Under the pieces are notes generated by a model that worked only from the letters and a program-made list of their open reading frames with translations, was not told the origin of the DNA and searched no databases. 64,000 bases of DNA from JAFDVL01 sp031409955 (GTDB taxonomy: Bacteria; Acidobacteriota; Blastocatellia; RBC074): positions 9,312-73,311 of the forward strand of contig JANNYF010000359.1 of NCBI GenBank assembly GCA_031409955.1, written 5' to 3'. Of the stretch, positions 17,020-24,371 are shown piece after piece (the first letter of the stretch is position 1; every line of letters begins with the position of its first letter). The position numbers and the translations under genes were made by a program.

Positions 17020-19035
17020 ATGAAGTCTGTACCGAACAATCCAGCCGACTCTTTTGAAAGCAAGCGCCAGATGAATCTTCGTCTGGAAATCGTGCGTTTC
17101 CTGGCGCTGGCAATCTTTGTTGTGTTAGGCGCGCGCCTATATTGGCTGCAAGTCAAAAACTTTGAATATTATCGAGATCGCGCGGATAACAATCGCTACA
17201 AAACCATCCCGATTCCTGCGCGCCGGGGCAGAATCTTAGACCGCAATGGCAAACTCTTAGCCGACAGCCGATACGTTTACAACATTGTTCTGGAGCGCAA
17301 ATTGGGCAATCGGGAAATTACGCCGGATCATTTTCCTGAAGTTCATAAACTGCTGACGAGCAATCTTGACATCGAAGCCAAATGGTTAGGAGAGCGCTTT
17401 GAAGCCGCGAAATTTGCGCCGCGTCATGTTCCAATTGTTGTGAAAGAAGATGCTTCATCGCGTGAAGTGCAATGGGTGGCTGCGCATAACAATGACTATC
17501 CTGAATTGCGTGTCGAACGCGCGCCACAGCGCCACTATCCGAACGGCGTGCTGGCGGCCCACGCGCTTGGCTATGTGGGGGAAGTCAGCAAAGAAGAGTT
17601 GAATAAACTAGAGAGCCAATACAGTGAGAAAAAAGGCTTCAAGTTTGGCGACATTGTGGGGCGCGCCGGATTGGAAAAATACTACAACGAGGTGCTGGCG
17701 GGGCGTGACGGCTGGCGCAGAGTGACCGTCAACAGTCAGGGGAAAATCGAAGACGAACTGGATAAAGCCGATCCGATTGCAGGCCGCGATCTTTTTACTA
17801 CCCTGGATTTGGATTTACAGCAGGTCGCCGAAAAACAAGGCGACACGATGCCTTCGGGACGCGGTGCGCTTGGCATGATGGACCCGAATAACGGCGAGAT
17901 TCTGGTCTTTGTCAGCCGCCCAGCCTTCGATCCCAACACGTTTTCGCAACGCTCCAAAACGCCCGAAGGACGCGAAGAGATTTCGGACTATTACCAGGAC
18001 ACCGACAAACCGCTCTACAACCGCATGATTCAAGGCGGCTTCGTGCCGGGTTCAACTTGGAAACTGATGACTTCGGTAGCCGCGCTAAACGAAGGCGTGA
18101 TTACGCCGAAAGAGTCGCGGATTCAGGACGGAGGCATCCAGCTCGGCAACTATTTTATGAACTCAATGTCGCACACTGGCATGCCGGATGTCGTGACAGC
18201 GATTCGGGTTTCTGCGGATGGCTATTATTATCGGCTGGGGCTGAAACTGGGCGAAGAGCGCTTTGCCAAATGGGTCGAGAAGTTTGGCTTTGGGCATCGC
18301 ACTGGCATTGACATCCCCAACGAAGGCGCTGGATTACAACCTGTGGCAGCTACCAAGCAGAAAATTAGCGAAGCACTTAGTAAGCGGAAATTGAAGGAAG
18401 CGGAAAATGCTCCCACGCCGGAAGCCAAAAAGAAATTGATTTACCAGGCCGAGCAAATCCTGAAAGAGGCCAAGTGGACGGATTATGACATGGCGGCATC
18501 TGCCTTTGGGCAAGGGCAAAACCAATCCACGCCGCTGCAATTGATGCGGTATGTGGGTGGCTTGGCCAATGGCGGCAAGATGTATACGCCGCATTTTTTG
18601 CTCAAAGCGGTCGCCGGAACTGACCGCAATGATGCTCCTCAACCTGAGTGGAAGTATGAAGAGAAGAACGTCTTTACAGTCCCAATGTCGCCGGAAATTC
18701 ATGACCTCGTCAAGCGCGGCATGTATGGCGCAGTGAACGAAAGTGGCGGTACGGCAGGAGGTTCGCGCATTGAAGGATTTGACGTTTGCGGCAAAACCGG
18801 TACGGCGCAGGTGGCATCCAACGCACGCGCGGGTTCCAAAAACAAAGATCACGCGTGGTTTATTAGCTTTGCGCCGAAAGAGAAACCCGAAATTTGTGGC
18901 GTCGTGTTGACTGAAAACTCCGGCTTTGGCGGCAAACTGTCGGCTCCGCGCGCGCGCGCGATCTATGACGTGTATTATCGTCGGAAAAATAATCTGCCAC
19001 CGGATACGCAGGCGCAATTGGTGAAGAGGCCGTAA
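17020..19035 (+). CDS. mrdA: Penicillin-binding protein 2, elongasome transpeptidase
   Basis: A 671-residue class B PBP: short cytoplasmic N-terminus, one transmembrane helix (IVRFLALAIFVVLGARLYWL), the pedestal domain (RRGRILDRNGKLLA) and the transpeptidase domain. The active-site Ser345 lies in GSTWK and the KTG box is at 592-594 (CGKTGTAQ). It cross-links peptidoglycan during elongation with RodA, encoded immediately after. Inside the transpeptidase domain, residues about 447-488 form a charged helical insertion (KLKEAENAPTPEAKKK region) that is longer than I expect for the family. Confidence 0.95.
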   Translation: MKSVPNNPADSFESKRQMNLRLEIVRFLALAIFVVLGARLYWLQVKNFEYYRDRADNNRYKTIPIPARRGRILDRNGKLLADSRYVYNIVLERKLGNREITPDHFPEVHKLLTSNLDIEAKWLGERFEAAKFAPRHVPIVVKEDASSREVQWVAAHNNDYPELRVERAPQRHYPNGVLAAHALGYVGEVSKEELNKLESQYSEKKGFKFGDIVGRAGLEKYYNEVLAGRDGWRRVTVNSQGKIEDELDKADPIAGRDLFTTLDLDLQQVAEKQGDTMPSGRGALGMMDPNNGEILVFVSRPAFDPNTFSQRSKTPEGREEISDYYQDTDKPLYNRMIQGGFVPGSTWKLMTSVAALNEGVITPKESRIQDGGIQLGNYFMNSMSHTGMPDVVTAIRVSADGYYYRLGLKLGEERFAKWVEKFGFGHRTGIDIPNEGAGLQPVAATKQKISEALSKRKLKEAENAPTPEAKKKLIYQAEQILKEAKWTDYDMAASAFGQGQNQSTPLQLMRYVGGLANGGKMYTPHFLLKAVAGTDRNDAPQPEWKYEEKNVFTVPMSPEIHDLVKRGMYGAVNESGGTAGGSRIEGFDVCGKTGTAQVASNARAGSKNKDHAWFISFAPKEKPEICGVVLTENSGFGGKLSAPRARAIYDVYYRRKNNLPPDTQAQLVKRP

Positions 19036-19057
19036 TGAAGCGGCGTTGACGAAACGT

Positions 19058-20161
19058 ATGTTATCACTTGCACCATCACCAAAATTTCTGCGGGATTTTG
19101 ATTGGCTTGCCTTCCTCCTCATCATAGGATTGATGGCCTTTGGTGTGGTGCAAATTCATAGTGCGAAGCCGAATAGTCCCAGTCTCTGGCAACGACAGAT
19201 TTATGCCATGGTGTTGGGGCTGATCGTTATGTTTGTGGTGACGAAGATGGACTACAATCGCATCTTCAGTATCGCCCCACATTTGTATGGCTTCGGGGTC
19301 TTTTTGCTGGTGCTGGTGTTGTTGTTCGGGACGGAGATTAACGGAAATAAGAACTGGCTTCAGATTGGGCCAGTGGGCGGTCAGCCATCCGAATTAGCCA
19401 AGGTTTTCACGTTGTTGATGCTGGTAAAATATCTTTCCAGTGTCCGTGTGCGCCCGCTGACATTGCGAACGATGGCGGTGGCGGGGGCGATCTGGATTGT
19501 GCCGACCGTGCTGGTCTATCTCGAAAACGACACCGGCAGCACGCTCAGTTTTATTTCGTTCTTTGCCGTTCTGCTTTTTCTCTGTGGCTTGCGGTGGAGT
19601 TGGATTGCGACGGGCTTGGCGGTGGTCGTGCTGGCCGGATTTATTGCGATCCCGAAGATCAAAGCGAGTACCAGTTACAAGGCCGAACGGATCAAAGCGG
19701 TGTACTGGCCGGAGTTGGCGGCGAAACGGTATCGCTATCAAAACGAGCAATCCTATATTGCCGTTGGTTCGGGTGGGACGTATGGCAAAGGGATCGGGAG
19801 CGGGACCCAAGGCCCGCTCGGATTCGTGCCAGAAGTGCATTCAGATTTTATTTTTACGATTGCGGGCGAGGAAACCGGGTTTCTCGGTTGCAGCCTCGCG
19901 CTGGGTGCTTACTTAATCATCATTTGGCGGTTGATCGAAGCAGCGCAAAAGTCCCGTGACCGCGAAGGAACTTTGCTGGTCGCGGGCTATACCGGTTTGT
20001 TGTTGTATCACGTCGCCATCAGCGTCGGAATGGTCGTTGGTCTTTTACCGATCATGGGCATTCCGTTGCCGCTGATGAGTCACGGCGGGTCGTCTATTTT
20101 GGCGACGTTGCTTGCGTTGGGGCTGTGCCTCAGCGTGCGTTTGCGCCGCTTCGTTAATTAA
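19058..20161 (+). CDS. rodA: Peptidoglycan glycosyltransferase RodA (SEDS family)
   Basis: A 367-residue SEDS protein with about ten transmembrane helices. Signatures include GNKNWLQIGPVGGQPSELAK, the extracellular loop QSYIAVGSGGTYGKGIGSGTQG with PEVHSDFIFTIAGEE, and the C-terminal GIPLPLMSHGGSS. It polymerises lipid II into glycan strands together with PBP2. ATG 19058 is preferred; an in-frame TTG at 19046 would add four residues. It is the last gene of the rod-shape operon and is followed by two adjacent hairpins. Confidence 0.95.
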   Translation: MLSLAPSPKFLRDFDWLAFLLIIGLMAFGVVQIHSAKPNSPSLWQRQIYAMVLGLIVMFVVTKMDYNRIFSIAPHLYGFGVFLLVLVLLFGTEINGNKNWLQIGPVGGQPSELAKVFTLLMLVKYLSSVRVRPLTLRTMAVAGAIWIVPTVLVYLENDTGSTLSFISFFAVLLFLCGLRWSWIATGLAVVVLAGFIAIPKIKASTSYKAERIKAVYWPELAAKRYRYQNEQSYIAVGSGGTYGKGIGSGTQGPLGFVPEVHSDFIFTIAGEETGFLGCSLALGAYLIIIWRLIEAAQKSRDREGTLLVAGYTGLLLYHVAISVGMVVGLLPIMGIPLPLMSHGGSSILATLLALGLCLSVRLRRFVN

Positions 20162-20189
20162 CCCGCGAATGATGGCGAAGAAATTAACC

Positions 20190-20307
20190 GAAACGCGCCT
20201 GAAGCGTTTCCAGGGTGAGTGAGAAAAGACGTTTTTATTTCTCACTCGACGCAGTGCTGAAGTGCAGGTGCATGAGGGTTCGTTGGTCGTTTGATTGGCT
20301 TCAGCAC
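20190..20307 (+). promoter_or_regulatory. Three consecutive RNA hairpins between rodA and the RNase E/G gene
   Basis: Three perfect stems lie in a row: GAAACGC/GCGTTTC (20190-20196 and 20204-20210), GAGTGAGAAA/TTTCTCACTC (20217-20226 and 20238-20247) and GTGCTGAAG/CTTCAGCAC (20254-20262 and 20299-20307). None has a clean U tract. They may end the rodA transcript or belong to a structured leader of the downstream ribonuclease gene. Confidence 0.55.
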
Positions 20308-20887
20308 ACGAGAACAGGTTCCTTAATGAAAACCTCCAGGGCGTCGTCGCACGCTGTTTGCAAAAGCGGTGCGCGACAGGGCGTCACTTTCGTTCAGCCA
20401 ATGAGCGAGCGAGTAAAGCGGTCTCTTTTGGATGTTGAGGCAGCATTAAATTCTAACGCCGCAACCCCAACCGATTCCGGCTTGCTCCTGACTGATTGGC
20501 TTCACCTCAAAGTTTGTAGTTTCGACAGGCTTGCTGCTGGGCGAGTACCTCGTGCTTTGTGCGCCGCGAATCGCGTCGCGCCGAACTCGACGCCGCTTAC
20601 CGCAGGCTTCTTTTATGGAAATTAAATCTCGCTTGCAAGCGGGGTTATCAAATTGCTGAATAGCACAGACGATAGTTGTTGATGAATCTAGTAGAAGATT
20701 TCAGAAGAAACTCACCCGAAGGTCAGCCGCTTACTTTTTCCGGCTCGTGGTTTACTCTTGGTAACAGACAACGCCAACAGGCAAAACCACGACGGCAAAA
20801 TTGCTGTGCGGCGTGAACCTTTGGCGGCACACTTCCATTAGTCCTCTTCGTCACCTGTCTGCTGGCTATTGCTCTTAGGAGAAATAG
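20308..20887 (+). other. Long non-coding stretch upstream of the RNase E/G gene
   Basis: About 580 nt without a convincing gene. It holds a 12-nt palindrome CGCTTGCAAGCG (20630-20641). The open frame that crosses it (20215-20625) has no ribosome-binding site and no protein-like composition. No tRNA or known small-RNA motif was recognised. A long 5' leader is a reasonable interpretation because RNase E genes elsewhere are autoregulated through their leaders. Confidence 0.4.
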
Positions 20888-23518
20888 ATGGGCAAAGAAT
20901 TGATCGTAAGCCTGAATGGGCGCGAAAAGAAAATTGCGATTATTGAAGACGACGTCGTGACCGAATTTTATGTCGAACGCGGCGACGAAAATCAGGGCAT
21001 CGTGGGCAACATTTACAAAGGCAAAGTCATGAAAGTGCTGCCTGGTATGCAATCCGCTTTCGTGGACATTGGGTTGGAACGAGATGCGTTTTTGTATGTG
21101 TCCGACTTTATTGATGACGAAGATTTTGACGGTGCGTTGCAAGATGAACGCAAGGACGAAAAACGTCCGGCGCGGGTTGAACGCCCGGAAAAAGCCGAAC
21201 GCCCGGAGCGTCCCGAACGTCCCGAACGCCCGGAGCGTCCCGACCGCCCCGAACGATCCGACCGCCCGCGAACCTCACGGTTTGCTGCCCCCGAAGCTCC
21301 GCTCGTGATTGAAGCTGTTGAGTCGGAAGATTCGGACGATGAAGCGACGATGGAAGCGTTGCGACACATTGAAGAAATCAGCGCCGAGCCAGTCATTGAA
21401 CATGACTTGGAAGACGACCTGGAAAGCGTCGTGCAACCCGTTCCGGTGGTGGCTGAAAGCCCGCGTGATCGTCGTCGCCAACGCTTGCACTATACCAAGC
21501 CGGAAGAAGAGGTTGTGGCCGTTGCCGTTGTGGCCGAGGTGGTGCCAGCGCCTGTGGCTGAAGGTGGAGTTGCAGCGGAAGCCTCTGAAGCTGAAGAGCC
21601 AGGCCGTCGCCGTCGCCGTCCGCGCCCCAAACGCGGGCGTGGTGACGCACCTGTTGTCGAAGCTGTCGAAGCGGAAGACGCTGCGCCAGTCGTCGCTGAA
21701 ACCGTCAAACCCCCATCAAGAGTGGCTTCCTCACGCGCGGCTGAAAAGCCTGCGCCCGTTGTCCCACAGGTTTTTGAACCGACGCCGATGTCAGAACCCG
21801 GCGAGCCAATGGAGCGGATCAATGATGATGACTTGGGGCCAGCCTCTGCCAAGCAAAAGGTGGCGCCGCCGGAAGAGTTGGTGATGGTCAAACTTGAAGT
21901 CGAACCCACGCCGGAAGTTCACGTTGGTTCGCTGCAAACGGCATTGTCGGGCGATGAGAATTTCGAGCGCATCAGCGATGATGAAGCGCTCAGCGCCAAG
22001 ACTGATGCGCCCGTGGCAGCGGAACCCGATACTGCTGAAGAACTCGTGACGGCGGCAACGGCGGACGGGGCGGACTTGCCCGATGCCAGCGCCGAGGTTC
22101 GGGAAAAGAAATCGCGCGCTGAATTTGCGACGCGACGCGGTGGGCGTGGACGTCGTCGCCGTTTGCCCGGAGAAGATGCAACGGCGGAGGCGACGGACGA
22201 AAAGCCCGCCGAACCAGTCGCCGAAAGCGCTCCAGCACCTGTTCCCACGAGCAGCTTGCTGGCTTCTCCCAGTAGCGGCCCGATGGCTGTGCGCCCAGGG
22301 CGTCCGGTCATTTCCGATTTGCTGCGCGAAGGACAAGAAGTTCTGGTGCAAATTGCCAAAGAACCGATTGGGCAGAAAGGTGCGCGCATCACCTCGCACG
22401 TCGTGTTGCCGGGGCGCTACGTCGTGTATATGCCGACCGTAGATCATATCGGCGTCTCGCGCAAAATCGGCACCGATGAAGAGCGGCAACGCCTCAAACG
22501 CACGCTGAATCAACTACGCGCGGAAAACAATATTCCCGGCGGCTTTATTGTCCGCACCGCAGCAGGCGGACGCACGACCGAAGAGTTGCGCGATGATGTG
22601 CAATATCTGGGGCGTACCTGGATGGAGATGCGCCGCCGTTCGGATCGTTCCAAAGCGCCCTCGGTGGTGCATCGGGATTTGGATTTGGTGCAACGAATTC
22701 TGCGCGATCAGCTTTCGTCTGACTTCACCGCAATTCGCGTGGACAATGAATTCGAGTACGAACGCATCGTGGATTTCGTCAATCGCTTTGCGCCGAAGCT
22801 GATTCATCGCGTCAAACTGTACACGAAGGAAAATTCGATTCTCGACGAATACGGCGTGCAGGCCGAATTGGACAAAGCCGTCAAGCCGCGCGTCTGGTTG
22901 CGGTCGGGCGGCTACATCGTCATTAACCAAACGGAAGCGCTGGTGGCGATTGACGTGAACACGGGCAAATTCGTGGGACGCTCGAATCGGTTGGAAGATA
23001 CGATTGTCAAAACCAATCTTGAAGCGGCGAAAGAAATCGCGCGGCAAATCCGGCTGCGGGATTTGGGCGGCATCATCATTCTCGACTTCATTGATATGGA
23101 AGAACGCCGCAATCGCGCCCGCGTGATGCAGACGTTGGAAATCGAATTGCGCCAGGACAAATCGCCGTCGAAGATTCTTCAGTTCAATGATTTCGGACTG
23201 GTTGCCATCACCCGCAAACGCGTCAAGCAATCGCTCGAACGCACGCTCTGCACGCCCTGCGCGTATTGTGGCGGAGGCGGTATGGTCAAGAGTCCGCAAA
23301 CCATCTGCTATGAATTGCTGGCCGAAACACGTCGCGTTGCCAAACACGAAGATCAACCGGGTGAAGTGATCCTGCGCGTCAACCCGGAAGTCGCCAAAGC
23401 CTTGCGCACCACAGAACGCGACATCTTCATTGACATCGAGTCACACTTTACCGGGGTCGTGACGATCAAGAGCGATCCCGCGATTCATCAGGAACATTTC
23501 GATATTGCGTTGGTGTAA
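20888..23518 (+). CDS. rne: Ribonuclease E/G with large low-complexity insertion in the S1 domain
   Basis: An 876-residue endoribonuclease. The S1 domain begins normally (GIVGNIYKGKVMKVLPGMQSAFVDIG). It is interrupted at about residue 80 by roughly 395 residues rich in Arg, Pro, Glu and Ala, including a run of R-P-E tripeptides around 105-125, and resumes near residue 475 (ISDLLREGQEVLVQI). The catalytic core is intact: Asp689 in AIDVNTGKF, Asp733 in ILDFIDMEERRN, and the zinc-link cysteines in CTPCAYC near 788. It processes rRNA and decays mRNA. The C-terminus ends soon after the core, without an E. coli-style degradosome scaffold; the internal insertion may fulfil that role. SD AGGAG precedes ATG. 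Confidence 0.93.
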   Translation: MGKELIVSLNGREKKIAIIEDDVVTEFYVERGDENQGIVGNIYKGKVMKVLPGMQSAFVDIGLERDAFLYVSDFIDDEDFDGALQDERKDEKRPARVERPEKAERPERPERPERPERPDRPERSDRPRTSRFAAPEAPLVIEAVESEDSDDEATMEALRHIEEISAEPVIEHDLEDDLESVVQPVPVVAESPRDRRRQRLHYTKPEEEVVAVAVVAEVVPAPVAEGGVAAEASEAEEPGRRRRRPRPKRGRGDAPVVEAVEAEDAAPVVAETVKPPSRVASSRAAEKPAPVVPQVFEPTPMSEPGEPMERINDDDLGPASAKQKVAPPEELVMVKLEVEPTPEVHVGSLQTALSGDENFERISDDEALSAKTDAPVAAEPDTAEELVTAATADGADLPDASAEVREKKSRAEFATRRGGRGRRRRLPGEDATAEATDEKPAEPVAESAPAPVPTSSLLASPSSGPMAVRPGRPVISDLLREGQEVLVQIAKEPIGQKGARITSHVVLPGRYVVYMPTVDHIGVSRKIGTDEERQRLKRTLNQLRAENNIPGGFIVRTAAGGRTTEELRDDVQYLGRTWMEMRRRSDRSKAPSVVHRDLDLVQRILRDQLSSDFTAIRVDNEFEYERIVDFVNRFAPKLIHRVKLYTKENSILDEYGVQAELDKAVKPRVWLRSGGYIVINQTEALVAIDVNTGKFVGRSNRLEDTIVKTNLEAAKEIARQIRLRDLGGIIILDFIDMEERRNRARVMQTLEIELRQDKSPSKILQFNDFGLVAITRKRVKQSLERTLCTPCAYCGGGGMVKSPQTICYELLAETRRVAKHEDQPGEVILRVNPEVAKALRTTERDIFIDIESHFTGVVTIKSDPAIHQEHFDIALV

Positions 23519-23542
23519 TTGCGCCCGCGTAAACTGAGCAAG

Positions 23543-23580
23543 AAAGCCATTGGCAAGCAACTGCTGATGGCTTTTGTTTT
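23543..23580 (+). terminator. Rho-independent terminator after the RNase E/G gene
   Basis: AAAGCCAT (23543-23550) pairs with ATGGCTTT (23567-23574) and is followed by TGTTTT. It ends the RNase transcript before the convergent mobA gene. Confidence 0.75.
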
Positions 23581-23594
23581 GGCGTGGAAGTATT

Positions 23595-23681
23595 GGGCAA
23601 TGGCATTGAATTAAGGACTGGCGAGCGACGGTTCGACAAACTGAAGTTTGTCGGACATTCCTTAATTCAACGCCATTGCCC
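23595..23681. repeat. Long inverted repeat overlapping the 3' end of mobA
   Basis: The 23-nt arms 23595-23617 and 23659-23681 (GGGCAATGGC at one end, GCCATTGCCC at the other) pair with a single mismatch, which becomes G-U in the minus-strand (mobA) RNA. An inner hairpin CGACAAACT/AGTTTGTCG lies in the loop. The right arm encodes the last codons and stop of mobA. Fourteen bases of the left arm recur at 52147-52160. Confidence 0.8.
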
Positions 23682-24279
23682 CTATGTGCCGATGATCTTC
23701 AGGCGTGTTGACATTGCGTAGCAAGCGTTCGGAATTGGCGAGATACGAATACTCGGCAAAACTCACCCGCCGTGTATTGACGCGTGCTTGCAGCCACTGC
23801 GCTTTCAATTCATTCGCCGTGAGTAGCGCAGAAACTTGCGGCAAACAAGTCGCTGCATAAATCGCCGCCAACATTTGTGGGCGTTCCGCCGGGTCAAGCG
23901 GAACCGTCAGATCGTGTTTTTCTGAAGTGTGAATTGCGCCCAACCTCTGCAAAAACTCCGCTGTCACAAATGGCAAATCACACGCCAGAATCAGTGCTGA
24001 CTCCTCTTTCACGCATTGCCGCAAGACGGTTTCGATACCACCCAACGGCCCGCGATAGTCGTGCAAATCGTCGAACAATTCCGTCTTCCACCGCGCCGCT
24101 AATTGCGCATACCGAGCAAGGTTTGGATTCGCTGGATGGACGACAATTGCCAAGCGGTCCGCGACGGGTTGCGCCGCCGTCAGCACATGTTCGATCATTG
24201 GACGACCGTCCAGTAGCAGCCAGGCTTTATCCTCGCCCATCCGCGAACTGCGCCCTCCGGCTTGAATTGCTGCAATCAT
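23662..24279 (-). CDS. mobA: Molybdenum cofactor guanylyltransferase
   Basis: A 205-residue nucleotidyltransferase. The N-terminal IQAGGRSSRMGEDKAWLLLDG is the GTP-binding LAGGxSxRMGxxK motif. CDLPFV supplies the metal-binding aspartate, and RPQMLAAIY fits the family core. It attaches GMP to molybdopterin. The start at 24279 has GGAG about 8 nt upstream; the open frame continues another 27 codons without homology. No molybdoenzyme gene is visible nearby. The stop codon lies in the arm of a long inverted repeat. Confidence 0.9.
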   Translation of the reverse strand: MIAAIQAGGRSSRMGEDKAWLLLDGRPMIEHVLTAAQPVADRLAIVVHPANPNLARYAQLAARWKTELFDDLHDYRGPLGGIETVLRQCVKEESALILACDLPFVTAEFLQRLGAIHTSEKHDLTVPLDPAERPQMLAAIYAATCLPQVSALLTANELKAQWLQARVNTRRVSFAEYSYLANSERLLRNVNTPEDHRHIGAMALN

Positions 24280-24371
24280 TCTCGGAACTCCGTGACAGGT
24301 TGTGTTATATTTCTCGCCGTTCAGACATTGATACTTCTGAATCATACAACTTCCGGCCAAGAGGTAACATC

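Noticed and set aside
20215..20625. 136-codon open frame between rodA and the RNase E/G gene
   Set aside because: No ribosome-binding site, GTG start inside a hairpin, and a composition (Cys, Arg, Ser-rich, no domain pattern) typical of non-coding DNA.
23877..24371. Upstream extension of the S55 peptidase frame on the plus strand
   Set aside because: It is antisense to mobA, which has clear homology, and the signal peptide starts only at 24372-24378.
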